Positions 54,174 through 63,249 are shown, counted from the first letter of the stretch. The stretch is 64,000 nucleotides of DNA from CAVSRC01 sp963798195 (GCA_963798195.1 CAWCSF010000011.1:66031-130030), one strand, 5' to 3'. Program-made: numbers and translations. The notes: generated by a model not told the origin, from the letters alone.

Positions 54174-55136
54174 ATGCTTGAAATCGCCGAAATGATTCCA
54201 CCGACCCCGTCGCCGGTCTGGAAGCTGGCGAAGCAGGCAGGCGTCGATCTCGCCGTCGGCGGCTTGCCGTTCGACAGCGTTCAGGCGGGCGAGGCGCCAT
54301 GGGACCTTGCCCCGCTGACGCGGCTCAAGCAGCGTTACGAGGACGCCGGATTCGAACTGCGGGTGATCGAGTCGCGCCCGCCACTGAATAAGGCAAAGCG
54401 CGCTCTCCCCGGCCGCGACGACGAGATTGCCACGGTCTGCACGCTGCTGGAGAACATGGGCAAGCTCGGCATCCCGGTGTGGTGCTACGAGTGGATGACC
54501 GACTTCAACTGGGTGCGCACCAACATGTCGACGCCTTCGCGCGGTGGCTCGGTGGTGACCAGCTTCGACCTTAACGACGTGCCTGCGAACATCACCTCGA
54601 ACCCACCGATCGGCGAGGACGAGCTGTGGACCAACCTTGAATATTTCCTCAGAAAGGTGCTGCCGGTCGCCGAGAAGGCCAACGTCAAGCTGTCCATGCA
54701 TCCCGACGATCCGCCGCTCTCGCCGATCCGCGGAGTCGGTCGGATCATGCGCAGTATCGACAACTACCAGCGACTGGTCGATATGGTCCCCAGCGACATG
54801 AATACGATCACCCTCTGCCAGGGCAACTTCACCCTGATGACCGACGACCTGCCTGCAGCCATTCGCAAGTTCGGTAAGAAGATTTCCTTCATCCACTTCC
54901 GCGACGTGCGCGGCGAACCGAAGAAGTTCCAGGAGACGTGGCACGACGCCGGCAAGACTGACATGCTCGCCTGCATGCGCGCCTATCGCGACATCGGCTT
55001 CGACGGCGTGCTGCGGCCGGACCACGTGCCGACCGTCGAGGGCGACAGCAACGAGCACGCCGGCTATTCCGCTTTCGGGCGGCTTTACGCCATCGGATAC
55101 ATCCGCGGCCTGCACCAGGCCGTTTACGCAGAATAG
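54174..55136 (+). CDS. Mannonate dehydratase family protein (UxuA-like)
   Basis: A 320-residue TIM-barrel dehydratase of the UxuA family, which dehydrates D-mannonate to 2-keto-3-deoxy-D-gluconate. Seen: LSMHPDDPPLSPIRG, ITLCQGNFTL, ISFIHFRDVRG and GVLRPDHVPTVEGD, matching the metal-binding His/Cys/Asp pattern of UxuA. Somewhat shorter than E. coli UxuA (about 394), as in many alphaproteobacterial homologues. The ATG at 54174 follows GAGGAA. It is 121 bases after the ABC operon and 9 bases before the epimerase gene, on the same strand. Confidence 0.88.
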   Translation: MLEIAEMIPPTPSPVWKLAKQAGVDLAVGGLPFDSVQAGEAPWDLAPLTRLKQRYEDAGFELRVIESRPPLNKAKRALPGRDDEIATVCTLLENMGKLGIPVWCYEWMTDFNWVRTNMSTPSRGGSVVTSFDLNDVPANITSNPPIGEDELWTNLEYFLRKVLPVAEKANVKLSMHPDDPPLSPIRGVGRIMRSIDNYQRLVDMVPSDMNTITLCQGNFTLMTDDLPAAIRKFGKKISFIHFRDVRGEPKKFQETWHDAGKTDMLACMRAYRDIGFDGVLRPDHVPTVEGDSNEHAGYSAFGRLYAIGYIRGLHQAVYAE

Positions 55137-55145
55137 GCAAGCATC

Positions 55146-55982
55146 ATGAAGATTGCCCTCACCGGGGGAAGCGGCGGCATCGGCCAGGCGATCATCGCCG
55201 AGGCGCTGAGCCAGGGCCACACCATCGTCAACGTCGACAGGGCGCCACCGCCAAAGAAGCAGAGAGGCGTGCGGTTCGTTCAGGCGAACGTGTCCGAATA
55301 CAAGAAGCTGGTCCGCGCCTTCAAGGGCTGCGACGCGATGATTCACATGGCGGCAATTCCGACGCCGCTCCGCGATCCTTATGATGTCGTGCACAACAAC
55401 AACGTCGTTGGCAGCTACAACGCCATGCTCGCGGCCGCCGAGAATGGCATCATGCGCATCTGCCAGGCTTCAAGCGTCAATGCGATCGGCTTCTCCTACA
55501 GCCGTGCCCCGCATTTCGATTATTTCCCGCTTGACGAGTCCCATCCGAACTATTGCGAGGAAGCGTACGGCCTGTCGAAGTGGATCTGCGAGCAGCAGGC
55601 CGACAGCTTCGCGCGCCGTTACCCGAAAATGCGCATCGCCAGCATGCGCTTCCACTGGGTGGTCCCCGACCGCGCGACGGCCGCCAAGGTTTTCAATGCC
55701 GCAAACAAAAGCGCCGGCTTTCACCTCTGGGCCTACACCCGCTTCGACTCCGCCGCCCGCGCATGCCTGCTGAGCCTCAAGGCGCCGTTCAAGGGCCACG
55801 AGGCCTTCTACATCGTTGCACCGGACACGACGATGGATACGCCGACGCTGGAACTGGCCGCGAAATATTTCCCCAAGGTGCCGGTTCGCGGCAACCTGAA
55901 GGGCAATCGCAGTTTCTTCAACTCTTCCAAGGCCAAACGCCTGCTCGGCTGGACACATCCGGCGGCAACGACGGTCGCCTGA
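55146..55982 (+). CDS. NAD-dependent epimerase/dehydratase family protein (possible uronate dehydrogenase)
   Basis: A 278-residue extended SDR. Seen: the nucleotide loop GGSGGIGQAI, VNVDRAPP (acidic residue favouring NAD), MIHMAAIPTP, SSVNAIGFS and the catalytic YGLSKWICEQ (YxxxK). Size and order resemble uronate dehydrogenases and other small sugar dehydrogenases. It lies immediately after the UxuA-like gene, so a role in uronate or aldonate oxidation is likely but not shown. Confidence 0.85.
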   Translation: MKIALTGGSGGIGQAIIAEALSQGHTIVNVDRAPPPKKQRGVRFVQANVSEYKKLVRAFKGCDAMIHMAAIPTPLRDPYDVVHNNNVVGSYNAMLAAAENGIMRICQASSVNAIGFSYSRAPHFDYFPLDESHPNYCEEAYGLSKWICEQQADSFARRYPKMRIASMRFHWVVPDRATAAKVFNAANKSAGFHLWAYTRFDSAARACLLSLKAPFKGHEAFYIVAPDTTMDTPTLELAAKYFPKVPVRGNLKGNRSFFNSSKAKRLLGWTHPAATTVA

Positions 55983-55989
55983 GCCGGAG

Positions 55990-57045
55990 TCAGCCGAAAA
56001 CGATGCCGTCGAAAAGCTTGCGGGCCGTCCTCAGGATAGCCGCGCGCTGAACGTCGCCGTTCTCTCCCATCGTCGCGATCACCGTCATTTCGCCGGACGG
56101 ATGCTCGATCGAGAGTGATTTTTGACTGCCGGGCGGAATGTTCGCCAGCACTGCGGCAGGACCTGCCGATAGCAGGCACGCGGTCGCCACGCTGACGGCG
56201 CCCAGCACGCCGATCGAAGCGTGACAGCGATGCGGGATGAACGTGCGCGTCGAAATCGCACCGCCATTCTTCGGTGGCGAGATCATCGTCATCTTCGGCA
56301 CCGTTTTCTCGGCAACGTCGCCGAGATTCATCATCGGCCCGGCAACCTTGCGCACCGCCTCGAGCTTCGCACGCAACGCGGCATTGGCTTCCAGCGCTTC
56401 GCGGGTCTCCTCCCCGCTGATCCCCATGTCGCTTGCGCTGAGAACCACGCACGGCATGCCGTTGTCGATCAGCGTCACCGCGATGCCCTCGATCGTGTCA
56501 ACCGCGTTGCCGGTCGGCAGCAGCGCGCCGCAACTCGAACCGGCCGCATCTTCGAAGGCAATCGGGATCGGCGCCGCCGTGCCCGGCACCCCGTCGATGC
56601 GGGCATTGCCCGCGTAGGTCACCATTCTGCCCGGCGTCTCAATGGTCGCGATGGCCGTCTGGGCGGAATTCTCCATGAAGATGCGCACCTCGGTCCGCCC
56701 GTCCTCGGCAACAACAAGTCCCCGCTCGATGGCGAAGGGACCGATGCCGGCGAGGATGTTCCCGCAGTTCTGCGCGTCGGTGACGATCGGCCGGTCAACG
56801 AACACCTGCAGAAACAGATAATCCACATCGATGCCCGGGCGCGACGACTTGCGCACGACCCCGATCTTGGAGGTGAGCGGATCGGCGCCACCCATGCCGT
56901 CGATCTGCCGAAGATCCGGCGATCCCATGACGCGCAAGAGGAACGCGTCGCGGGCCGCTTCATCCGCCGGAAGATCGTCGGCCAGAAAGTAGCCGCCCTT
57001 CGACGTCCCGCCCCGCATCCACATGCAGCGAACGCCCTCACTCAT
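55990..57045 (-). CDS. galD: PrpF-family tautomerase, 4-oxalomesaconate tautomerase (GalD)-like
   Basis: A 351-residue PrpF-fold isomerase. It starts MSEGVRCMWMRGGTSKGGYF, with GMGGADPLTSKIGVV, AQNCGNILAGIGPFAIE and the second-lobe GSSCGALLPTGNAVDT, the two catalytic Cys regions of the diaminopimelate epimerase-like fold. GalD converts keto- to enol-oxalomesaconate in gallate degradation; other PrpF members isomerise aconitate. The broken aldolase remnant that overlaps its start is most similar to GalC, supporting the GalD assignment. Confidence 0.83.
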   Translation of the reverse strand: MSEGVRCMWMRGGTSKGGYFLADDLPADEAARDAFLLRVMGSPDLRQIDGMGGADPLTSKIGVVRKSSRPGIDVDYLFLQVFVDRPIVTDAQNCGNILAGIGPFAIERGLVVAEDGRTEVRIFMENSAQTAIATIETPGRMVTYAGNARIDGVPGTAAPIPIAFEDAAGSSCGALLPTGNAVDTIEGIAVTLIDNGMPCVVLSASDMGISGEETREALEANAALRAKLEAVRKVAGPMMNLGDVAEKTVPKMTMISPPKNGGAISTRTFIPHRCHASIGVLGAVSVATACLLSAGPAAVLANIPPGSQKSLSIEHPSGEMTVIATMGENGDVQRAAILRTARKLFDGIVFG

Positions 57046-57269
57046 ATTGCAGGCCCGCCTTTCTTAAGCTCGTCGCACTTGCCGTAGATGTCGAGTCCCA
57101 GTTCGCTCGACTGCAGCCGTTGTCGCGTCGCCGCCTCCTTCGCCGCACCTGCCTCGGCGACATCTGCCAAGGCAGAGGCCGTCTCGCGCGGCGCGACGCA
57201 GACGGCGCGGAAGATGCCAGCAATCGCCGATTTTCGAAACAGTGTAATTCCTGCGTTTCGCATCGCCAT
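57042..57269 (-). pseudogene. galC: C-terminal remnant of a 4-carboxy-4-hydroxy-2-oxoadipate aldolase (GalC/LigK type)
   Basis: The minus-strand frame ending at 57042 carries VCVAPRETASALADVAEAGA, then KEAATRQRLQSSELGLDIYG, the C terminus of LigK/GalC-type aldolases of the RraA fold. Only about 50 residues are homologous; the metal- and pyruvate-binding core is missing, and upstream of about 57205 the sequence loses similarity in every frame. So a deletion or rearrangement removed most of the gene. Its stop still overlaps the galD start by ATGA, the scar of a former galC-galD operon. The 19 or so residues read before the homology (MAMRNAGITLF...) are probably chance. Confidence 0.68.
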
Positions 57270-57437
57270 GGCGCGATCCGCTTTAGAAAGCCCAGCGTGC
57301 TACACGCAGAACCACAAGGGCTGCACACCTTGTCGGCGCCCCTGATGACCTCTAGAACGCATGCGGGCGTCGGCTTCAGTCGACTGTCCTGCCCTCCGTG
57401 ACCGCCCCCGCCAACAACATGATCCGACGGACCTGAC

Positions 57438-58760
57438 ATGACCGCAACCGGCTACCTTGTTCTTTTCGTTGTTATTGTTCTGGCCGCGGGCGCCGCCTGG
57501 TATTTTCTGCGAATGCGCAATCCCGGAACGGCGGTCCCGCCGGCGTTCGGCGCCGCTCCCGCAATTCCGCCGGCGCAGCCGCAATCCATCCCCACACTGA
57601 AAATGCCGACTGCCGTCGGCTGGAAGGCAGGACACAAGCCGACCCCCGCGCCCGGCCTCGCGGTCAGCGCGTTCGCCACCGACATGAAGCACCCGCGCTG
57701 GATCTACGTGCTTCCCAACGGCGACGTACTCGTTGCGGAGGCGTCGTCGCAGCCGGGGCGCGTCACCAGCATCCGTGGCATGGTCATGCGTCACACCATG
57801 CGGCGCGCGGGCGCGATCGCAGAGAACGCCAACCGGATCACGCTGCTGCGCGACGCCGATGGCGACGGCGTACCGGAAGTCCGCGAGACCTTTCTGGAAG
57901 GGTTGAGCCAGCCCTTCGGCATGGTCCTGCTCGGCAACAACTTCTACGTCGGCAACACCGACAGCGTCATGGTCTTCCCTTACGAGGAAGGACAGACCCG
58001 CATTACCGCGCCCGGCCGCAAGCTCATGGACCTCAAGCCGGGCCACCATTGGACGCGCAACCTCTACCCGAGCGCGGATGGGAAGAGGCTCTATATCGGT
58101 GTCGGCTCGGCCAGCAATATCGGCGAGAACGGCATGGAGGCCGAGGTCAATCGCGCCTGCATTCTGGAACTTGACCTCGCCACAAACCAGAGCCGCGTCT
58201 TCGCATCGGGCCTGCGCAATCCCGTCGGCATGGTTCACGAACCGAATACCGGCGTGCTGTGGACAGTGGTCAACGAGCGCGACGCAATCGGCGACGAGAC
58301 TCCGCCGGACTTCCTGACCTCCGTGCGCGACGGCGGCTTCTACGGCTGGCCCTACTCCTATTGGGGGCAGACCGTCGACGACCGAGTTACACCGCAGAAC
58401 CCAACGCTCGTCGCGACCGCCATCGCACCGGACTACGCGCTTGGCGGACACACGGCCTCGCTTGGGCTCTGTTGGGTACCCGCCGGAACGCTACCGGGCA
58501 TTCCCGCCGGGATGGCCATTGGCCAGCACGGCTCATGGAACCGGAGCACGCTGAGCGGATACAAGGTTGTACTGGTGCCATTTGTCGACGGCCGGCCGAA
58601 AGGCGACCGCCCGCTCGACGTGCTGAGCGGCTTCCTGGCCCCCGACGAGAAGACATCCTACGGCCGCCCGGTGGGTGTCACTGTCGCGAAGGACGGCAGC
58701 CTCCTTGTGGCCGACGATGTCGGCCACGTCGTGTGGCGCATCACCGGCGCTGCTGGCTGA
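57438..58760 (+). CDS. Membrane-anchored PQQ-type sugar dehydrogenase (sorbosone dehydrogenase family)
   Basis: A 440-residue protein. One N-terminal membrane helix (YLVLFVVIVLAAGAAWYF) anchors it to the inner membrane, facing the periplasm; a Pro/Ala-rich linker follows. The six-bladed GSDH propeller has HPRWIYVLPNGDVLVAEA, NRITLLRDADGDGVPE, LSQPFGMVLLGNNFYVGNT, ASGLRNPVGMVHEPNTG and GQHGSWNRSTLSGYKVVLVPF. The family includes L-sorbosone dehydrogenases; true substrate and PQQ dependence are inferred. It is followed after 56 bases by tartrate dehydratase. Confidence 0.87.
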   Translation: MTATGYLVLFVVIVLAAGAAWYFLRMRNPGTAVPPAFGAAPAIPPAQPQSIPTLKMPTAVGWKAGHKPTPAPGLAVSAFATDMKHPRWIYVLPNGDVLVAEASSQPGRVTSIRGMVMRHTMRRAGAIAENANRITLLRDADGDGVPEVRETFLEGLSQPFGMVLLGNNFYVGNTDSVMVFPYEEGQTRITAPGRKLMDLKPGHHWTRNLYPSADGKRLYIGVGSASNIGENGMEAEVNRACILELDLATNQSRVFASGLRNPVGMVHEPNTGVLWTVVNERDAIGDETPPDFLTSVRDGGFYGWPYSYWGQTVDDRVTPQNPTLVATAIAPDYALGGHTASLGLCWVPAGTLPGIPAGMAIGQHGSWNRSTLSGYKVVLVPFVDGRPKGDRPLDVLSGFLAPDEKTSYGRPVGVTVAKDGSLLVADDVGHVVWRITGAAG

Positions 58761-58816
58761 GGGGGCAAGGTGTCCACGCCTGGCAGCGGCCAATTCCCAA
58801 TGCGAACCAGCCACCC

Positions 58817-59986
58817 ATGAAAATCGTCAGCATCCGCGAAGCCGTCGTCCCGATCGCGTCCGACATCCGGAATGCTTTCATCGATTTCTCCAAGATGACC
58901 GCCAGTGTCGTGGCGGTGGTCACCGATGTGATCCGCGATGGACGCCCCGTCGTCGGCTACGGCTTCAACTCCAACGGCCGCTACGCCGCCAGCGGGCTGC
59001 TCAACGAGCGGTTTCTCCCGCGCCTGCGCGCGGCGGCCGACGACATGATGCTGACCGACGACGGCACCTCGCTCGATGCCGAGAAGATCTGGCAGATCGC
59101 CATGACCAACGAAAAGCCCGGCGGCCATGGCGAGCGCTCGGTGGCCGTCGGCGTTATCGACATGGCGGTGTGGGACGCGATCGCGAAGATTGCCGAAAGA
59201 CCGTTGTACCAACTGCTTGCCGAACGTCACGGCGACGGGAAACCGGACGACAAGGTCTTCGTCTACGCGGCCGGCGGCTACTACTACCCTGGCAAGGATA
59301 CCACAGCGCTTCAAACCGAGATGCGCGGATACCGGGAGATGGGCTATCGCGTCGTCAAGATGAAGATCGGCGGCGCGGACCTCGACGAGGACGTGCGGCG
59401 GATCGAGGCGGTGCTCGAGGTCGTCGGCGACGGACGCAATCTCGCCGTCGATGCCAACGGTCGCTTCGATCTCGACACGGCAATCCGTTACGCGGAAGCA
59501 CTGCAGCCCTACGACCTGTTCTGGTACGAAGAGGCCGGCGATCCCCTCGACTATGCGCTCCAGGCCGAACTCGCGGCCCACTACGACCGCCCGATGGCGA
59601 CCGGCGAGAACCTCTTTTCCCATCAGGATGCGCGCAACCTGCTGCTCTATGGCGGCATGCGTCCCGATCGCGACTGGCTTCAGTTCGATTGCGCCCTCTC
59701 CTATGGGTTGGTCGAATACATGCGAACGCTGGCGCTCCTGCCGAAGCACGGATTTTCCTCGCGCAACTGCATCCCGCATGGCGGTCATCAGCTTTCGTTG
59801 AATATCGCCGCCGGTCTGCACCTCGGCGGCAACAAGTCCTATCCGGGCGTCTTCGCGCCCTTCGGGGGATTCGCCGACGGGATTCGGGTGGAGGATAGCT
59901 TCGTGAAGTTGCCTGACGTGCCCGGAATCGGCTTCGAAACGAAGTCGAAGCTCATCGCCCTGATGCGCCAAGCCACGGAGACTTGA
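58817..59986 (+). CDS. tarD: D(-)-tartrate dehydratase
   Basis: A 389-residue enolase-superfamily enzyme that dehydrates D-tartrate to oxaloacetate. It resembles the characterised Bradyrhizobium TarD closely: VVAVVTDVIRDGRPVVGYGF, EKPGGHGERSVAVGVIDMAV, KMK with lysines at residues 181 and 183, VDANGRFD (Asp), WYEEAGDPLDYALQ (Glu), ATGENLFSHQDARN (Glu) and CIPHGGHQ with the catalytic His at 321. All catalytic positions are filled. The oxaloacetate would feed directly into the TCA cycle. Confidence 0.92.
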   Translation: MKIVSIREAVVPIASDIRNAFIDFSKMTASVVAVVTDVIRDGRPVVGYGFNSNGRYAASGLLNERFLPRLRAAADDMMLTDDGTSLDAEKIWQIAMTNEKPGGHGERSVAVGVIDMAVWDAIAKIAERPLYQLLAERHGDGKPDDKVFVYAAGGYYYPGKDTTALQTEMRGYREMGYRVVKMKIGGADLDEDVRRIEAVLEVVGDGRNLAVDANGRFDLDTAIRYAEALQPYDLFWYEEAGDPLDYALQAELAAHYDRPMATGENLFSHQDARNLLLYGGMRPDRDWLQFDCALSYGLVEYMRTLALLPKHGFSSRNCIPHGGHQLSLNIAAGLHLGGNKSYPGVFAPFGGFADGIRVEDSFVKLPDVPGIGFETKSKLIALMRQATET

Positions 59987-60225
59987 AGGCCGCCGATCAA
60001 GGCAATCGAGGAAGATTGATCGCAGGCGCACGATCGCGAGGATCCCGCCAGGAGCACAAGCTTGCCAGCTGCAGGACGCGGCAACTCTGCCCTCCCTCCG
60101 GCATATGATGCTGGCGACCTAGCTCTGGAACCACCAGTCATGCATGCGGGACAAGCAGCGACACGCTTCCACGGCACCGCCGCCGATCATTGCACTCCCA
60201 ACCCGCTGGTTCGGGCGCTGCCAAG

Positions 60226-60813
60226 GTGAGACGGACGGATCGACTGGATGCGCCGTCGCCCATCGCTGGCCCGCGGCCGACCACGACTGAAATCTTTTCC
60301 GCGTTTGTCATCATTGGCCTCAGCAGTCTCGGTGGCGGCCTGAGCGGCTGGATGATGCGCGAGTTCGTCGAGAAACGCCGATGGATCACAGATCGGGAGT
60401 TCTTCAGCGGGCTCGCCCTTGCGCAAGCCTTTCCCGGGGTCAATGTCGTAAATCTTGCGATCTGGATCGGCTTTCGCCTGCGCGGTGGGCCAGGGGCGCT
60501 GGCGGGGGCGGCCGGCATCATCGTGCCACCCATGTTCCTGGCCATCGCGGTCCTCAGCGGCTTCGAGTATTTCGCCCGCTACCCGCTGGTCCCCGTTCTT
60601 CTGGCTGGCGTCGTGGCCGCCGCAATTGGCCTGTCGCTGGCGATGGGGGCGCGGGCCGCGCGCGCGGTCGGCTGGCAGCCGGTGCCCCTGCTGGTCATGG
60701 CGGCCACCATATTCGCCCTGCTGATCATGCAATGGCCGCTGGTGCCGGTTCTGTTCGTCATGGCGCCGATCTCGATAGGCCTCGCGTTCTGGCAACTCAG
60801 GCCGCGCGGATGA
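60226..60813 (+). CDS. chrA: Chromate transporter, N-terminal half (split ChrA)
   Basis: A membrane protein of about 195 residues with the CHR-domain start (FSAFVIIGLSSLGGGLSGWMM, EKRRWITDREFFSGLALAQAFPG, IGFRLRGGPGALAG). The long ChrA has two such domains in one chain; here each half is a separate gene, as in short-chain ChrA pairs. CHR proteins export chromate in exchange for another anion, but many homologues have unproven substrates. GTG at 60226 is taken as start; a TTG at 60190 is possible, and neither has a strong ribosome-binding site. Confidence 0.85.
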   Translation: MRRTDRLDAPSPIAGPRPTTTEIFSAFVIIGLSSLGGGLSGWMMREFVEKRRWITDREFFSGLALAQAFPGVNVVNLAIWIGFRLRGGPGALAGAAGIIVPPMFLAIAVLSGFEYFARYPLVPVLLAGVVAAAIGLSLAMGARAARAVGWQPVPLLVMAATIFALLIMQWPLVPVLFVMAPISIGLAFWQLRPRG

Positions 60814-61352
60814 ACGACAACATCCTCATCCGCCTGCTCCTTTATTTTGGGCCGCTCTCCCTCATGACCGTCGGCGGCGGTCAGGCCGTGGTCGCCGACA
60901 TCCACCAACACGTCGTGGAGTCCTATGGGTGGTTCAGTGACGCCGAATTCCTGAATCTCTATGCCGTGTCCCGGATAACGCCCGGTCCCGGAACCCTTCT
61001 GGTGACGCTGATCGGGTGGAAGGTCGGCGGTCTGCTCGGCGCGTTGGCGGCCTCGGCCGCGATCTTCCTGCCGTCATCCCTGCTGGTCTATGGCCTTGCA
61101 CGCCTGTGGGGACGCTTTCGCGGCGCGCCATGGCAGACCGCCATCGAGCGCGGCCTCGCGCCCATTGCCGCTGGCATGGTTTTAACGACGGCCGTCGTCC
61201 TGCTACGCGCCGCCGAAGGTGGCTGGATTGCCTGGCTCGTTGCCTTCGCGTCGGCGGCGATGCTCATTTTCACCCGCACTAGCGCGGTTCTGCCGATCCT
61301 GCTGGGTGCGGCAACGTTCGGCGTCTTTTCGCTCGCGGGATTCGCGCTCTGA
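60810..61352 (+). CDS. Chromate transporter, C-terminal half (split ChrA)
   Basis: A 180-residue second CHR domain: LLLYFGPLSLMTVGGGQAVV, YGWFSDAEFLNLYAVSRITPGPGTL, IGWKVGGLLGALAASAAIFLP. Its ATG overlaps the stop of the first half (ATGA), which would secure equal amounts of both halves. The two probably form a heterodimer in the inner membrane. Confidence 0.87.
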   Translation: MNDNILIRLLLYFGPLSLMTVGGGQAVVADIHQHVVESYGWFSDAEFLNLYAVSRITPGPGTLLVTLIGWKVGGLLGALAASAAIFLPSSLLVYGLARLWGRFRGAPWQTAIERGLAPIAAGMVLTTAVVLLRAAEGGWIAWLVAFASAAMLIFTRTSAVLPILLGAATFGVFSLAGFAL

Positions 61353-61496
61353 GTTACCGAAGGCTGGCCAGCGACGGCCGCGGCCCCTCGCTTTGTCCAA
61401 ACGTTATTTCTTGGCGGCGAGGTAGTGGGCCCCAGCTTACCTCGTTCATCGGATCGGTTCAGGTCCGCGTACGCCGATGAGGATCGATCGCCCAGC

Positions 61497-62426
61497 CTAG
61501 TTGATGCGGCCGAGGATTTTCTGTCCCGAGAAGAAAGCGCCGAAATTCTCGATCGCCCTCATGTGGGCGGCACTCAGCGCTTCCGCAGAGAGGCCGGCCA
61601 TGTGGGGAGTCACGATCAGGTTGGGCGCGTCCTGCAGTTCCCTGGGAAGATGTGGCTCCCCCTCGAATACATCGAGCGCAGCGCCCGCGACGCCGCCACT
61701 CCTCAAGGCCCCCGCGAGCGCAAGCGTATCGACAGCCGACCCACGCCCGACATTTGCCAGATAGCCTTGCGGCCCGAGATAGGCCAGCACTTCGGCATTC
61801 ACGAGATGCAGAGTGGTCGCGCTCGCCGGCACCGCAACCAGCAATATATCCGAAACGTCAGCCAGTCCCGACGGACTGGCGCAATAGCGATACGGCACAT
61901 CCTCTCTCGGCTTACGGTTGTGATACGCGATCGTCGTGTCGAAGCCGAGGGCGCGCTTTGCGAAAGCGCGACCGATTTCGCCGAGACCTACTATGCCGAC
62001 GCGCTTGCCGGTCAGCAGTGGTCGCTCCACCGCTGACCATCGGCCGGCACGCACATCGGCATCGGCCGAGGGGATGCCACGCAGCAACGCCAGAACAAGC
62101 GCCATGGCATGGTCGGCGACGGACGAGGCATTGGTCCCGGAACCACAACTGACGGCGATATTGCGCCGGGTCGCCTCCACGACATCGATATTGTCGAGGC
62201 CGGCACCTAGCGAATGGATTAACCGGAGCGCCGGCATGGTCGCCATCTCCCTACCCGCGAGACCGATGGAACCAGAGGTCAGAACCCCTCCGAGACTGGC
62301 CCGAACCTCCGACGAGAGTTCGGCGAATTTCTCCGGCGTCGGGGCGTGATGAACGGTGAAATTCGCCGATAGAACCTGCAAATACTTTTCAGGCAACGGT
62401 ATCCGGACCAATATCTCACGCTTCAT
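61497..62426 (-). CDS. D-2-hydroxyacid dehydrogenase family protein
   Basis: A 309-residue NAD(P)-dependent D-2-hydroxyacid dehydrogenase. Seen: the nucleotide loop VGIVGLGEIGRAFAKRALG, LVNVGRGSAVDT-type segment (NVGRGSAVDT, with the catalytic Arg), DVFEGEP (Glu) and TPHMAGLSAEA (His). The AYHNRKPR sequence after the second strand suggests NADP. Glyoxylate/hydroxypyruvate reductases share this pattern. ATG 62426 gives the homologous start. It stands alone, 190 bases upstream of the response-regulator stop. Confidence 0.9.
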   Translation of the reverse strand: MKREILVRIPLPEKYLQVLSANFTVHHAPTPEKFAELSSEVRASLGGVLTSGSIGLAGREMATMPALRLIHSLGAGLDNIDVVEATRRNIAVSCGSGTNASSVADHAMALVLALLRGIPSADADVRAGRWSAVERPLLTGKRVGIVGLGEIGRAFAKRALGFDTTIAYHNRKPREDVPYRYCASPSGLADVSDILLVAVPASATTLHLVNAEVLAYLGPQGYLANVGRGSAVDTLALAGALRSGGVAGAALDVFEGEPHLPRELQDAPNLIVTPHMAGLSAEALSAAHMRAIENFGAFFSGQKILGRIN

Positions 62427-62616
62427 GTGGCGTTCTTGAACCCCTCGGGAGCGGTGTAGCCATGACACCCTGGTGATTTTCGCCTTGTGTCTTGGTCGCC
62501 GCCGACTTGTCAACGCAAAGTCCCAAATCGGCCCTCATGGAAAAGCCATCGGCGACATCCGCCGTCCGGTATCGCGGCGACGCCACCGCTCGCTCACGGA
62601 AGTTGCTCGGGGCAAA

Positions 62617-63249
62617 TCAGCGGAGCCGGTTCAACGACAGCGCCGTGAGCGCCGTCCGGTTTGGTACGGCGAGTTTTTCAAAGATGTTGTGAAGGTGTGT
62701 CTTCACTGTCCCCTCGGATACGCCGAGCCGCAAGCCGATTGCCTTGTTTGAAATGCCCTCGGTCACCAAGGTAACGATCTCGAATTCGCGGGCCGTCAGT
62801 TTATTCCCGGGAGAAAGCCAACTCGCTGAACTGCGCTCCAGGCTTCTCTGCAGAAGGTTCGGTGCGAGCCAGCGCCCGCCGCGGGCGACCTGCTGCAGGC
62901 AGTCGAGAAGGCTCTCCGGTGCCACGTCCTTGAGAACGATGCCGTCTGCGCCGAGCGCTATGGCATCCAGCAGATCCTCGTCCGCAAGTGTGGCGGTCAA
63001 CAAGATGAAGCGCGTTCCCGTCGTCGAGTTCTGCAACCCACGCAGGACATCCAGCCCCGTACGTCTGGGCATATGAACGTCGAGTATTGCAAGGTCCGGG
63101 CGTTTCTTCCGAATGAGAGCAAGGGCGCTGTCGCCGTCGCTGGCGGTCCCGACTACGTCAAACAAGGCACTGGTCGCGATGAGGCCCTCCAGCCCACGCA
63201 GCACAAGCGGGTGGTCGTCAGCAATCGTAACCGTCCACGCCGGCTTCAC
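62617..63249 (-). CDS. NarL/FixJ-type response regulator
   Basis: A 210-residue regulator: receiver with VTIADDHPLVLRGLEGL and the acceptor Asp in LAILDVHMP, and a LuxR-type helix-turn-helix (LTAREFEIVTLVTEGISNKAIG, then VSEGTVKTHLHNIFEKL). The GTG at 63249 is chosen because it overlaps the kinase stop (GTGA), giving coupled translation; the family start fits. It is the partner of the histidine kinase at the window end. Confidence 0.9.
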   Translation of the reverse strand: MKPAWTVTIADDHPLVLRGLEGLIATSALFDVVGTASDGDSALALIRKKRPDLAILDVHMPRRTGLDVLRGLQNSTTGTRFILLTATLADEDLLDAIALGADGIVLKDVAPESLLDCLQQVARGGRWLAPNLLQRSLERSSASWLSPGNKLTAREFEIVTLVTEGISNKAIGLRLGVSEGTVKTHLHNIFEKLAVPNRTALTALSLNRLR

